Positions 18,518 through 27,540 of a DNA stretch of 64,000 bases are shown here, in pieces (position 1 is the first letter of the stretch; each line of letters begins with the position of its first letter). The notes under the pieces are model-generated. The model saw only the letters and a program-made list of their open reading frames with translations. It did not search any database and was not told the origin of the DNA. Origin of the DNA: Anaerolineales bacterium (GTDB taxonomy: Bacteria > Chloroflexota > Anaerolineae > Aggregatilineales > UBA2796); contig JABTTZ010000001.1 of assembly GCA_015075625.1 (NCBI GenBank), positions 682,001-746,000 of the forward strand, written 5' to 3'. The position numbers were made by a program, and so were the translations under genes.

Positions 18518-19024
18518 ATGAGAACCACCATGAAACCGATCAAAATCTGCCTGACTATCGCTGTAATTGGGGCGTTGCTCTTTGGAATGGCTGCCTTCCC
18601 CCTGACGGCAAGCGCCGCTGACGATATAACCGTCACCTTCACGGAAAAACAAATCAACGAAGCGCTGGCAAAAGCGCTCAAGGGCAATAAGCGATTCTCC
18701 GATGTTGTTGTTGACCTTCAAAAGGGTCAATTCCATGTCACCGCCACAATTACTGCCTCCGGCATAGCCTATGCGACGACCTCCACCTATGAAACGAAAA
18801 TTGTTGCCGGACGGATCGACCTCACCTTAACGGGCGCTTCGGTGGGTGGACAAGCGCTCCCCGAATCGCTTCTCGCCATCGTCAATAGCTCTGTGCGAGC
18901 GGTCATCCGCACCGCCATTCGCGCCCATCTGGTGCGGCTGAAATATGGGAGTTTTTGGGTGCGCAGCATGACCATCAGCGAGAGTGAACTGACTATCGTC
19001 GTGACGAAAACAAAACCCCGCTAA
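18518..19024 (+). CDS. Secreted LmeA/DUF2993-like protein, small paralogue
   Basis: A 168-residue protein with a signal peptide ending near ASAADD. The mature part begins with a VTFTEKQINEALAKAL helix and alternates long strands with a C-terminal helical piece (LLAIVNSSVRAVIRTAIRAHL), then a last strand pair. The same order, 'TxxQINAALA helix - strands - LLRDxILRxLE helix - TVxPEALTITI strand', occurs in the lipoproteins at 56640 and 57439. This elongated lipid-binding-type fold resembles LmeA/DUF2993 proteins, but I cannot verify it. A second ATG at 18530 is an alternative start; AAAGGA at about 18499 favours neither clearly. Confidence 0.6.
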   Translation: MRTTMKPIKICLTIAVIGALLFGMAAFPLTASAADDITVTFTEKQINEALAKALKGNKRFSDVVVDLQKGQFHVTATITASGIAYATTSTYETKIVAGRIDLTLTGASVGGQALPESLLAIVNSSVRAVIRTAIRAHLVRLKYGSFWVRSMTISESELTIVVTKTKPR

Positions 19025-19039
19025 AATCGAAAGAGAAGA

Positions 19040-19150
19040 TTAAGGGGACATCCCCCTCACCCGCAGCATTTCTCCCCTTTCCTTAGAGGGTCGCCCCTAC
19101 AGAGAGGCGCAGCGCGGGGGATAGGGGTTGTTTTACAAATTTTCTCGATA
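19040..19150. repeat. Intergenic repeat of the GGGGACATCCCCCTCACCCGCAG type
   Basis: No gene here. The block (GGGGACATCCCC hairpin, CACCCGCAGCATTTCTCCCC, then GGGGATAGGGGTT followed by a T-rich AAATTTTCT end) matches the spacer at 41752-41851 piece by piece. It sits between the convergent genes at 19024 and 19156 and ends in a T run, so it may end transcription from the left. Confidence 0.55.
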
Positions 19151-19155
19151 AACGA

Positions 19156-20379
19156 CTAGGCATACATCGCCTCAATCGCGCTGACCACCGCCCCAAACGC
19201 CGAACGCAACTGATCGGCGGTGGCAGCGACGCCCCCACCTTGTGCGGCGTTGGGTCGCCCCCCGCCCCGCGTTGAGCCGATTACACGCAATGCGGTTTTC
19301 AGTAAGCCGACACAATCCAACGCCACATCCTCTGCTCGCTGAACAATCACTTGACACTTTTCGCCAGCAAGGGCAACCAGCGCCAGCGCCCCTTCATGGG
19401 CTGTCACCTTTTGTGCCAAAAGACGCACCTCATCCACGCTTCGTTCACCTTCCTCATAAACCCCCACAACAAGACGCACCGTGCCGATGGTATGCGCCTT
19501 GCCGTACAAGGTTTCTGCCTCCATCGCCGCCTGTTGATCTCTTGCGGCGTTTAAGGCGCTGCGCATGAGGCGATTTTCGTCTTGCAGGCGCTCCACCGCA
19601 CTATCCAATTCGGGGATGCCTACGGTGAGCCGTGTTGTCAACTGGGCAAGGGCGGTGTTTTTGGTGCGATAATCGCGCAGCGCCCTGCCCCCACAGCGAA
19701 ATTCTAGGCGTGTCGTTGCTCCCCGCCGCTCCGCTTTGATAACCTTGATCAATCCAATCTCCCCCGAACGCTGGACGTGCGTTCCGCCACATGCCGTCAC
19801 ATCAAAGCCGCCAATGTCTACAATGCGAACCTTTCCTTCGACAGCGGGCATTTTACGGGTGGCAAGCGCTGCCAGTTCTTCGGGTGAGGGAAACCATTGG
19901 CGAACGGGATGATTTTCAAAAACAATGCGGTTGGCAAGGTCTTCCACCGCTGCCCACTCCGCAGGCGTTATGTCGATGCGATTCACGTCAATGGTCATGC
20001 TCTCGGCGCTCATGTGGACGCTGAGGGTGTCAGCGTTAGCGGCAAGCTCCAGCGCCCGCGAGAGGATGTGCTGCCCGCTGTGGTGCTGCCTGTAATCCAT
20101 CCGTCGCACCGCGTCAACTGCCCCCTCAACGAATGCCTCGCCTTGATAGGGAGCCGCAAGGATATGCAGCACAGCGCGATCTGCCGGACGAGTCTGAACA
20201 TCTATGACCAGAGCGCCGTTTAATGTTCCCTGATCACTTGGTTGTCCCCCGCCTTCGGGGTAAAAATAGGTACGATCCAAAATGAGCGCCGGGCGTCCTT
20301 TGTGATCGGTTTCCTCAAGGATGCGTGCGCTGAAGGTCAGCGTGGTGGTATCGTCATAGTAGAGGCGTTCGGTGGTCAT
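19156..20379 (-). CDS. Alanyl-tRNA editing protein, AlaX-L type with DHHA1 tail
   Basis: A free-standing editing hydrolase that removes Ser or Gly wrongly attached to tRNA(Ala). Seen are the EGGGQPSDQG loop, the zinc-site HHSGQHILSRA (HxxxH, about residues 98-108) and TACGGTHVQRSGEIG (Cys and His ligands), all in the order of the AlaRS editing domain. A coiled-coil follows (about 240-275), then a C-terminal DHHA1-like domain with the Gly-rich GSTRGGGRPNAAQGGG signature. At 407 residues it is the long AlaX class. No aminoacylation domain is present, so it is not a truncated AlaRS. It is divergent from the lipoprotein gene at 20.4 kb with only about 20 bases between. Confidence 0.93.
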   Translation of the reverse strand: MTTERLYYDDTTTLTFSARILEETDHKGRPALILDRTYFYPEGGGQPSDQGTLNGALVIDVQTRPADRAVLHILAAPYQGEAFVEGAVDAVRRMDYRQHHSGQHILSRALELAANADTLSVHMSAESMTIDVNRIDITPAEWAAVEDLANRIVFENHPVRQWFPSPEELAALATRKMPAVEGKVRIVDIGGFDVTACGGTHVQRSGEIGLIKVIKAERRGATTRLEFRCGGRALRDYRTKNTALAQLTTRLTVGIPELDSAVERLQDENRLMRSALNAARDQQAAMEAETLYGKAHTIGTVRLVVGVYEEGERSVDEVRLLAQKVTAHEGALALVALAGEKCQVIVQRAEDVALDCVGLLKTALRVIGSTRGGGRPNAAQGGGVAATADQLRSAFGAVVSAIEAMYA

Positions 20380-20392
20380 GGATTGCGTTCGC

Positions 20393-20398
20393 TATAAT
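20393..20398 (+). promoter_or_regulatory. Consensus -10 (TATAAT) before the lipoprotein gene
   Basis: A perfect TATAAT lies in the very short divergent spacer next to the AlaX start. No good -35 is found at 16-18 bases. If used, transcription would begin near 20405, which rules out the 20397 ATG as translation start. Confidence 0.35.
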
Positions 20399-20408
20399 GA
20401 GTGGCTAT

Positions 20409-21680
20409 ATGCTGAACAGTGTACCGAGAACCGCCCGAAGGGGCGATAACACACCATCTCCCACCGGTAAGAGACCCCGATATTTTCATAGGATGGTGGT
20501 CCTATGGATGGGGGCTGTTTTCTTTCTTGCCGGATGTGGAACGGGAACTGCCGTCCAGGTGGCAACCCCGATTCCACCGGACGCGAATTTTCGCACCTAC
20601 CGCCATCCTAGTGGGGTCTTTAGCCTGCGCCTCCCCCCCGATTGGGCGGTGCGGGATGTGAGTCACGGGGGGGTGATCCATGTCGAGTTTTCGGCGTCAG
20701 GGTCAGCCGGGCTGCCGGTTGCTGTTTACATTGTGAACACGGGTACAGTTTTAAGCGCTGCCGCGCTGCTCGATTCAATGGATCGCTTTCTGGTGTTGAT
20801 CAACCCCAAACCAGATAGTTATCATGAGTTGAGCCGGAATGCTCAGGGCGATGGCAGTTGGCGTGTGGTCGGCGTTCGCCAAACCCCTATTGGGGCGCGG
20901 ACGCTGAACACCTTTTTTCAGGCGAATGGCGCGTATCTGGCTGCCCTAGAAGCGGATATAAGCGATCTTGAAGGGGGCGCAATGGCAACCCTTCGGGCGG
21001 TGATCAATACCCTCCGTATCGATCCCTCGGCAGTGATCACCGCCAGCGATTTACGGGCTGTGGTGGAGGGTGGGTCGGTAGATACACCGGGCGTCCTCAG
21101 GTTTGATAACCTGTATGCTTGGACAACACCCACCGGCGAGTATGTCATTAATGGGGTGGTCACGAACACAGGGACAACTCCGCTGGAGGCAATTCGGATC
21201 ACGGCGCTTTTGTTTGATGCGAGCAATACCGTTTTGGAAACTGCCTCAAACGTTGTCGCCACAGAAATTGTCCCTGCGGGCGGGACCGCTCCCTTCAGTA
21301 TTCGCTTTCGGAATGGGCGTCCTACACAAGCGGTACGCTACGAACTGCAAGGGGCGGGACGTTATGCCGAATATGCCGTGAGTAGCTATTTAGGCGATGA
21401 TCAATTTATTCGTGGCAATGATCGTGCCAGCTACAATGCGAACGGTCACCTTGTCATTGTTGCCGATGTGGTCAACCGAACGCAGCAGGCAGCCTATTTC
21501 GTCAAGGCGATTGTGACCGTCTTTGATGATGCCTCACAGGTGATTGCCGCCGACAGCGTATTCCTGAACAAAGCCGCCCTTCTCCCCGGCGAGGTGGGGC
21601 GCTTTGAGATCACCTTTCCCGAATTGGGTGGGAGCGCCCTCCGTTACACAATTACCGTTGAGGGAAAATCGGCGCAGTAG
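20409..21680 (+). CDS. Lipoprotein with two FxLYD-type beta domains
   Basis: A basic n-region precedes a hydrophobic stretch and a lipobox (FFLAGC) in the first 45 residues, so the mature protein should be anchored by a lipidated Cys. Next is a PsbP/Mog1-like alpha/beta segment (FSLRLPPDWAV..., about 60-190). Two FxLYD-like beta domains follow (DNLYAWTTPTGEYVINGVVTNTG and RASYNANGHLVIVADVVNRT), each with the conserved G.V.N pattern. Three in-frame starts exist: ATG 20397 (lies in a TATAAT), ATG 20409 (used here) and ATG 20493, which would leave a signal peptide with no positive charge. Function unknown; probably a cell-surface adhesion or binding module. Confidence 0.7.
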   Translation: MLNSVPRTARRGDNTPSPTGKRPRYFHRMVVLWMGAVFFLAGCGTGTAVQVATPIPPDANFRTYRHPSGVFSLRLPPDWAVRDVSHGGVIHVEFSASGSAGLPVAVYIVNTGTVLSAAALLDSMDRFLVLINPKPDSYHELSRNAQGDGSWRVVGVRQTPIGARTLNTFFQANGAYLAALEADISDLEGGAMATLRAVINTLRIDPSAVITASDLRAVVEGGSVDTPGVLRFDNLYAWTTPTGEYVINGVVTNTGTTPLEAIRITALLFDASNTVLETASNVVATEIVPAGGTAPFSIRFRNGRPTQAVRYELQGAGRYAEYAVSSYLGDDQFIRGNDRASYNANGHLVIVADVVNRTQQAAYFVKAIVTVFDDASQVIAADSVFLNKAALLPGEVGRFEITFPELGGSALRYTITVEGKSAQ

Positions 21681-21693
21681 TTCACTGTATGGG

Positions 21694-22989
21694 TTAGACT
21701 GGATTGCCCGTCCGCCCGCTCAGCAGCGCCCCTGTGCCAGCGATCATCAGGGCGGCGGCAACCCCAAATCCAAGCAAAGGGGAAACTGCCGTCCAAAGGA
21801 CGCCCACCAGCGTGCTAGAGATAAACTTCGTTGTGCCGTTCACTGCCCCTAACGTCCCATAGCTCATCGTCAGGGTCTCTTGGCTCACCATCTCGGCGGT
21901 CACTGTCGATTCCAATGCTTCTTGTACGGCAATGTACAACCCGGCGACCAAGAAGATGCCGCCAAGAAAAACGACACTATCGACCTTGAACCAGAATGCG
22001 GCGACGGTGAGAAGGGCGGTAAACGCCCCAAGCCCATAGCCCATACTCAACACGCGATACGACCCGATCCGATCCCCTAGCAGTCCAATGGGGTAGGAGG
22101 TGACGACTTGGACAATGTTGCGCCAAATGTAGAGCAATCCGGCGATTTGTGCCGCCTGTATCACTCCCAAAGAGGGAGTAAGCAGCTGGGTTGCCGCCAG
22201 AATCAGCAAACTGTGGGAGAAATCGCCAATACCAAAAAGCCCCACCGCCCGCAAATAGCGCCGAAAGCGGGTGGGCAGTCTCCGCAAAGCAGCAAAAAAG
22301 TTAGGGGCGGGGTTGGCAGACTGTTCGGGGTCTTGCACGAAGATCAGAAAGGTGATCACCGCCAACACGCCGGGGATCACACTGAGCCAGAATACAAAGC
22401 GAAAGGGTTGGGCGGGGGCGCCCACGCCGCGTTCCTGAAACCAGCCCAATAAAAGAACGCCCAACAAGGGTCCAAAAACTGCACCGAGCGTATCCATGGC
22501 GCGATGAAATCCGAACGCCCGCCCGCGTATTTGTGGCGTGACGGATTGAACAACAATCGCATCCCGCAGCGGACCGCGAAGCCCCTTCCCAAACCATGAG
22601 ACTATCCGCCCCAACAAGAGCAAATGCCAACCGACGGCAAGGGCGATCAAAATTTGCCCGACTGGAGTCAGCCCATAACCAAGCAGCACCAATCGCTTGC
22701 GATGTCCCAATTTATCGGCAATATAGCCAGCGCCCATCTTGGTAAAACTGGCAATGGCGTCGGCAATTCCCTCAATTGTCCCTAAGAGGGCGGCGGGTAG
22801 ACCAAGTACGGAAAGGAAACCGGGCAAGATGACGGTGGTAGTTTCATAACAAAAATCGCCAAAGGCACTGGTCAGCCCTGCGCCTATAACGGTGCGGTTA
22901 AACCAACGTTTTGGTGTCTGTGGGTGAGGCAATTTTTCTGCTGCATCAAGGGGAGATGAAACGGGAGTAGATGGATCCGGCGTGTTCAT
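21694..22989 (-). CDS. Major facilitator superfamily transporter
   Basis: About twelve hydrophobic helices with the MFS loop-2 motif (GYIADKLGHRKRLVLLGY, a G.xxD..G.R/K form) and the half-repeat copy (PIGLLGDRIGSYRVL). A conserved cytoplasmic GKGLRGPLRDAIV loop follows helix 4. I recognise this loop from a subgroup of uncharacterised bacterial MFS proteins but cannot give a substrate. The frame runs to 23043, but AGGAAAG five bases before ATG 22989 marks the likely start (431 residues, MNTPDPSTP...). It converges with the lipoprotein gene, 13 bases apart. Confidence 0.88.
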   Translation of the reverse strand: MNTPDPSTPVSSPLDAAEKLPHPQTPKRWFNRTVIGAGLTSAFGDFCYETTTVILPGFLSVLGLPAALLGTIEGIADAIASFTKMGAGYIADKLGHRKRLVLLGYGLTPVGQILIALAVGWHLLLLGRIVSWFGKGLRGPLRDAIVVQSVTPQIRGRAFGFHRAMDTLGAVFGPLLGVLLLGWFQERGVGAPAQPFRFVFWLSVIPGVLAVITFLIFVQDPEQSANPAPNFFAALRRLPTRFRRYLRAVGLFGIGDFSHSLLILAATQLLTPSLGVIQAAQIAGLLYIWRNIVQVVTSYPIGLLGDRIGSYRVLSMGYGLGAFTALLTVAAFWFKVDSVVFLGGIFLVAGLYIAVQEALESTVTAEMVSQETLTMSYGTLGAVNGTTKFISSTLVGVLWTAVSPLLGFGVAAALMIAGTGALLSGRTGNPV

Positions 22990-23113
22990 GAGGACTTTCC
23001 TATATGAACCTATGTCCTCCCTAATTCTCCCTATAATCCGCAAAAGAACAAAGGCGGATAACTGCGCTCCTCTGTCCTAGATGGCAAGAGGAGCGGGATA
23101 TATCGCTGAATTC

Positions 23114-23428
23114 CTAATAGAACAAGCCCCAATCTTGGGCAACGCCTTCCTCCATCATCGAGGGGTCCCATAGTTCTGGGCTGAACTCAATGGTCGTCGG
23201 GACGCCCGTTGTCTCTTGGACGCACATCCGTGCCTGTTCCAAAAGCTGCGGACCATAAGGGCAGAACGGCGTTGTCAGGATCATCTTCACATGGGAACGA
23301 TCCGGGTGGAGGGTTACCTCGCGGATCAAGCCAAGCGCAACAACATCCAACCCAATTTCGGGGTCAATAACATTGCGCAACGCTAAAAGGACATCCGCCT
23401 CGGTTAAGGGGCTGGTGGGTGCGGTCAT
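23114..23428 (-). CDS. MIP18/DUF59 family iron-sulfur assembly protein (SufT/PaaD-like)
   Basis: A 104-residue protein starting at an ATG with AAAAAAGGA eight bases upstream; the longer frame to 23488 lacks such a signal. It has the DUF59 core: helix EADVLLALRNV, the DPEIG motif, strand VVALGLIREV, and a CP loop (TTPFCPYGPQLLEQ). The family helps mature Fe-S proteins (SufT) or serves oxygenase assembly (PaaD). The C-terminal 30 residues (SPELWDPSMMEEGVAQDWGLFY) are unusual for SufT and may define a subfamily. No suf genes are nearby. It is the second Fe-S assembly type gene in this window (see 15004). Confidence 0.8.
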   Translation of the reverse strand: MTAPTSPLTEADVLLALRNVIDPEIGLDVVALGLIREVTLHPDRSHVKMILTTPFCPYGPQLLEQARMCVQETTGVPTTIEFSPELWDPSMMEEGVAQDWGLFY

Positions 23429-23594
23429 CAGATGCAATCCTTTTTTCAGATGATTATCTCTATTATCGCACAGGATGCGCCAAATCACTACACCTGAACG
23501 CTGCCAAAATATTCAGAAATGATGAACGTTCCGACTCCCCACCGAATATTCCTCTATACTTTGCAAAATGCCCAAAGACAAGGGACACCTTTTC

Positions 23595-24812
23595 ATGATA
23601 CGGACATTCATTCGGCTGGCAGCGGCATGGATCATCACCGTAGGGGTTATCGCCCTGAGCAGCAGTGTGGGCGTGACAACCGTTCACGCCGGGGATTCCT
23701 CAAAAATCACCATTCTTGAAGAAACAACAACGAGTGTTTTCCGTCGCTATGTGCGTTTTGACCTTCACGCACGCATTGCCGAAGGGCGTATCGTCAAAGC
23801 ACGGATCATCTACCAGACGCGGGCGACAGGCGGCAGCACCGCTTTCCGTGTCACGGATTTTACCCCCGGACAAGAGGTTACTCTCAGTTATCTGTGGTAC
23901 ACCCGCTATGAAACAACCCCACCCTTCCAAATGATCACTTATCGATGGGAACTTCAAGACGACACCGGGCAGATTTATCTCACCCCTCGCCAAAAGGCTG
24001 AGATTACCGATACCACCCGCGATTGGCAGAGCCTTAACGTCGAAGGCATTACGGTCTATTGGTACGATCAAGACGCGGCGTTCGGGGAATCCCTTTTGGA
24101 AGCGGCACAGGCGGGTTATACCTTTGTGAAAGAGCGAACCGGCTTTACCCCTGAAGACGATCTGCGCATTGTTGTCTATAACGATTTTCGGGCGTTCTGT
24201 TCCATCTTTACCCCCGGTATGTGCCTTGATTGGTACGCCGGGGTTACCTTTGGCGGAGTCACCGTCCAATGGCTGATCCCTGATGAGCGTGATTTTGTGA
24301 TTCGGCAGGTTGTCCCCCATGAGCTTGCCCATGCCTTCCTTAACGATTGGCTAGATGGAAACACGGATAACGTCCCTCGCTGGTTCAACGAAGGGCAAGC
24401 AACGAACAACGAGTTAGAAGGCATTGATGAGGAAATTGAACGCGCCCGCCAACTGGCGATGATGGGCAATCTGGATCGCTTGCCCATCTTGGATCGGGTG
24501 GCAATTCAGGGGCGGGATAGTTCGCTAAAAACCGCAAATTGGTATGCCCAATCTGCCTCGCTGGTGGCATTTCTCTATGAACAATGGGGCGCCGATAGTT
24601 TGGGAAAGATTATCGAGCGTGTCCGCACCGGGGAAAAGTTTACGAAGGCATTGGCTGATCATACCGGGTTGACCTTGGAGGAATTTGAACTTGCGTGGCG
24701 TGAGTGGTTAGGCGTGACCACCCCGCCGCCCACCTTGCAAGTGACACCGACCTTAAACATCATTTTCCCACCAACACCAACCTATGAACCGACGCCCATG
24801 AAGCGCCCCTAA
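23595..24812 (+). CDS. Secreted gluzincin-type metallopeptidase (peptidase MA-like)
   Basis: A 405-residue protein with a signal peptide (hydrophobic 8-30, cut near VHAGD). A beta-rich region to about residue 140 is followed by a metalloprotease domain with HELAH (His242, Glu243, His246) and a downstream NEGQAT (Glu266) as third zinc ligand, the gluzincin arrangement of the peptidase MA clan. Helices with WYAQSASLVAFLYEQWG complete the fold, then a short TPTPT tail that may link to the wall. ATG 23595 is preferred over 23568 because it places the Arg directly before the hydrophobic core. Substrate unknown. Confidence 0.82.
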   Translation: MIRTFIRLAAAWIITVGVIALSSSVGVTTVHAGDSSKITILEETTTSVFRRYVRFDLHARIAEGRIVKARIIYQTRATGGSTAFRVTDFTPGQEVTLSYLWYTRYETTPPFQMITYRWELQDDTGQIYLTPRQKAEITDTTRDWQSLNVEGITVYWYDQDAAFGESLLEAAQAGYTFVKERTGFTPEDDLRIVVYNDFRAFCSIFTPGMCLDWYAGVTFGGVTVQWLIPDERDFVIRQVVPHELAHAFLNDWLDGNTDNVPRWFNEGQATNNELEGIDEEIERARQLAMMGNLDRLPILDRVAIQGRDSSLKTANWYAQSASLVAFLYEQWGADSLGKIIERVRTGEKFTKALADHTGLTLEEFELAWREWLGVTTPPPTLQVTPTLNIIFPPTPTYEPTPMKRP

Positions 24813-24952
24813 AGGCAGCCACAGGGAAAAGGCGGGTGAGACGCACGCCGCCGATCTCATCCGCACCCCTGTAAGGCGTGTCCGTAATTAGAAAAAGGAC
24901 ATCTGCCAAGAAGGGATAAACTCAAAAGTGACCAACTTGGCTGTGTTGACGG

Positions 24953-25232
24953 TTTTGGGTCAGAACCCCTATCCCCCCGGTTACTGCGCAGCAGTCGCCT
25001 TTCCCCGTACACAGGGAAAGGGGGAGAGAGTCCTTGTCTCTATTAGGGGGTGGGGGGCAAGCCCCGAAGGGGTGGTTACTTCTAGCCCGCTGCTTTAGCG
25101 GCGGGCGCACACGGACGGCGATGGGCGCAAGGCATGGCGCCCCTACGAGAATGAGGCTGCCAACAGAGCCTAGACACCTCAGCGCTTTGGCGTCTCTCTT
25201 AGGCTAACCTCTTTGCGGACACGCCTTATAGA
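24953..25232 (+). repeat. Composite dispersed repeat, copy B
   Basis: The fullest copy, about 280 bases. In order: CGGTTACTGCGCAGCAG; a CCTTTCCC/GGGAAAGGGG hairpin; GAGAGAGTCC; a GGGGCAAGCCCCGAAGGGG double hairpin; a TAGCCCGCTGCTTTAGCGGCGGG stem-loop; a GGGCGCAAGG/GGCGCCCCTAC palindrome; and CTGCCAACAGAGCCTAGAC with a CTCTCTTAGGCTAACCTC end reaching GCGGACACGCC. It ends just at the 3' end of the CHAT gene. The preceding spacer (24813-24952) holds nothing I can identify. Confidence 0.75.
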
Positions 25233-25234
25233 CC

Positions 25235-27376
25235 CTACTGAATTACCCGTGTCAGGGACAAAACCACCGCCGCTGCCCCCGCTGGCGGGCGGAACACCAA
25301 GCGGGCTAAATCAAGCTGTCCCGCCGGAGCGCTGATCGTCACCGTGTTTTCCCCGTCAGGGTTGACGCCCCCCGCCTCAACCTGCACCGTTTGGCGGCTG
25401 GTGACGCTTCCATCCCCGCCAAGCATCTCTAATGCATACTCGCCCGCCGCTACAGGGGCGAACGCCACCGTCACGGCAATGATTGAAGGGGTATCCTCAA
25501 CGGCATTCAAGAGGAATTCAAGCGGTGTCGTTTCGCAGCCGGGCGTCCCTTCGGCAGTGCCAACGACCAAGCGCGGCACATCGCGGGCGCTGATTGCCGC
25601 CCGCACAACGGCAGCCGCGCACGCCCCCTCACCCTGCGCACGGGGGAGGATGCCCCACCGTTCAAAGACTGCCGCTGGCAACACACCCGGTTCAATGAGA
25701 TCGCCGTTGGGAGCATTGGCAAAATCAACGACAAACGCTTCTTTGCCAAGTTCCACTGTTCGGTTTTGGAAATTGTTAAAGATATTCGTCTCTGGAATGG
25801 CATTATCAAAATTCACCCACGCCGTTGTGGTGAACGTCCCCCACCATGAAAAGCGGTAATTCGTGATCACCGTTGTGCTAAGACCCGGACTAAGGTTCAA
25901 AACCTCGCCGCGCAAGGTTGGTTCGGGGTTTGTTTGGGGATTCGTGGCAAACCACACCCAGGAAAACTTTCCCGAATCAGTCTTGCCCCGATTTTCAATC
26001 TTAATGGCAATTGTCGCTTGCTGACCCGGATTGGGGTTAGGTGGCAGGAAACGCACGCTCGAAACGACCAGATCAACATCAATTTTCCCTCCCGGTGGGG
26101 TGGGCGTTAGGGTAGCGACGTTCACATTGGCGGTTGGGGTTGGTGTGTCTGCCGGGGTACGTCCGGCGGCTAAGATGAATACCGCTACCGCAACGATGCC
26201 CATGACGCCAAGCAGGGCGAGGATCGGCGCACGCATGAGGACATCACGCACACCGCCGCCAACAGTAACCCCACTATCCATCCGTTTGGGGAACAGCACC
26301 CCCGATGCTGCCCGCAGATACAAGACGGGCGTCACCCACTCAAGGGTGTTCATCCCGCTGCTAATTGCCCGCCGTCCCTCGGCAACCGCTGCCTCAATGG
26401 GGTAGCCTTCCGAGAGGGCGCGGTAAAACTCCCCGGCAAAAAGGCGAGAGGCAGTGTCGCTGATCTCGAACTGCATAGCGACCACGGACGGAATCCCCCG
26501 TGTGACGATGCTAGAGGCAACTCCGGCAAAGGGGTCATCTTGATTGGAACGCGCCCCCTGACAAGCATTTATGACGACAAGCCGGATGCTGTTTTCTTCG
26601 CTCAGTTCACGGGCAAGCGCTTCTGCGCTCACGGGTACGGCTTCCCCGCTGCCGGCATCCTCAAAGGCAAGCATCCCTGCTTGCGAACGCTCATCAAAGG
26701 CGGCGTGACCGATGAAATGAAACACCTGAAAGGCGGTTCGTTCTCGAAGTTTCCGCTGAAGGGCGCTCAGATTGGCATCATCAACACGCACCAATTCGAG
26801 TAGCCCTCGCGCTCTCAGGTCGTTTGTCGCCGTAACAAGCGCTTGCCATTCCGCTTCTACATCAAGTTTATCAAGGTCTTTCGGGGTAGAAATCAAGACG
26901 AGGACACGTAAGGGAAGGGTGACCTCCACCAGCGGGCGGACGGTGAGTAAGCGTGGATAGCGCACCAATGGCGTCTGCCGAGAGAGGACAAGGTAATCGC
27001 TGTTGGGGTCGCGCATAAGCTCCCATGGGAGCAGTTCCAGTGACTTGGCGTTTTCCAAGCCAAGTTTGATCCGCAGTCCGCGTTCGCCCGCTTCTTTTAG
27101 GCTGTTGAAATAGGCGGTATAGACGCGCCCGGTGAAGATCAGCCCAAAGAGTTTTTCGCCAAAGGTGCGGGCAACCTTTGCCGCCGCGCCGCGTGAGATT
27201 TTGGGGTTACTGCCATCAAGGACGCCAATAACCTCGGCAATCTCCGCCTCCGTCAGCGTATAGGCGACCTCCACCGCCACCGACCCCGCCGGAGAATTGA
27301 CCACAGTCACCCGCAGTCGTTCGGGACTTAGGATGTCGATATTCAGTTCAAAATCGAGGTAATCCCCTGCGGGCAT
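25235..27376 (-). CDS. Membrane-anchored CHAT-domain caspase-like protease with CARDB domain
   Basis: Residues 1-360 hold an N-terminal alpha/beta region (a common lead-in to CHAT) and the CHAT peptidase: LPWELMRDP at 116-124, the catalytic His224 in FHFIGHAAF, and the catalytic Cys272 in VVINACQGA. The late conserved AVAMQFEISD.A and AVAEGRRAI helices are present. A transmembrane helix follows at about 383-404, then a short Thr/Pro linker and a CARDB-type beta sandwich (about 430-545, VRFLPPNPNPGQQATIAIKIENRG). A last domain reaches residue 713. The predicted topology is protease in the cytoplasm and CARDB outside, which suggests a transmembrane sensor or effector. It is divergent from the helicase pair at 27541. 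Confidence 0.9.
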   Translation of the reverse strand: MPAGDYLDFELNIDILSPERLRVTVVNSPAGSVAVEVAYTLTEAEIAEVIGVLDGSNPKISRGAAAKVARTFGEKLFGLIFTGRVYTAYFNSLKEAGERGLRIKLGLENAKSLELLPWELMRDPNSDYLVLSRQTPLVRYPRLLTVRPLVEVTLPLRVLVLISTPKDLDKLDVEAEWQALVTATNDLRARGLLELVRVDDANLSALQRKLRERTAFQVFHFIGHAAFDERSQAGMLAFEDAGSGEAVPVSAEALARELSEENSIRLVVINACQGARSNQDDPFAGVASSIVTRGIPSVVAMQFEISDTASRLFAGEFYRALSEGYPIEAAVAEGRRAISSGMNTLEWVTPVLYLRAASGVLFPKRMDSGVTVGGGVRDVLMRAPILALLGVMGIVAVAVFILAAGRTPADTPTPTANVNVATLTPTPPGGKIDVDLVVSSVRFLPPNPNPGQQATIAIKIENRGKTDSGKFSWVWFATNPQTNPEPTLRGEVLNLSPGLSTTVITNYRFSWWGTFTTTAWVNFDNAIPETNIFNNFQNRTVELGKEAFVVDFANAPNGDLIEPGVLPAAVFERWGILPRAQGEGACAAAVVRAAISARDVPRLVVGTAEGTPGCETTPLEFLLNAVEDTPSIIAVTVAFAPVAAGEYALEMLGGDGSVTSRQTVQVEAGGVNPDGENTVTISAPAGQLDLARLVFRPPAGAAAVVLSLTRVIQ

Positions 27377-27540
27377 GTCAGCATCTCCCGTGCGTATCGG
27401 GTGTCATAAGGGTTGATTTTAGGTTAAGACAAGGGATGTGTCAAAAGCAGGTGGGGTCGGGTGTAGGCGAATCCTACGCTTTCTGGTACAATGAGCGAAC
27501 GATTGTGCTAGAATGATCCCACACTGATGAGGACTCCGGT

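Noticed and set aside
25235-27376. CHAT protease as part of a type III-E (gRAMP/Craspase) CRISPR system
   Set aside because: No gRAMP, cas1/cas2 or repeat array in the window; the CHAT protein has a membrane helix and CARDB instead.
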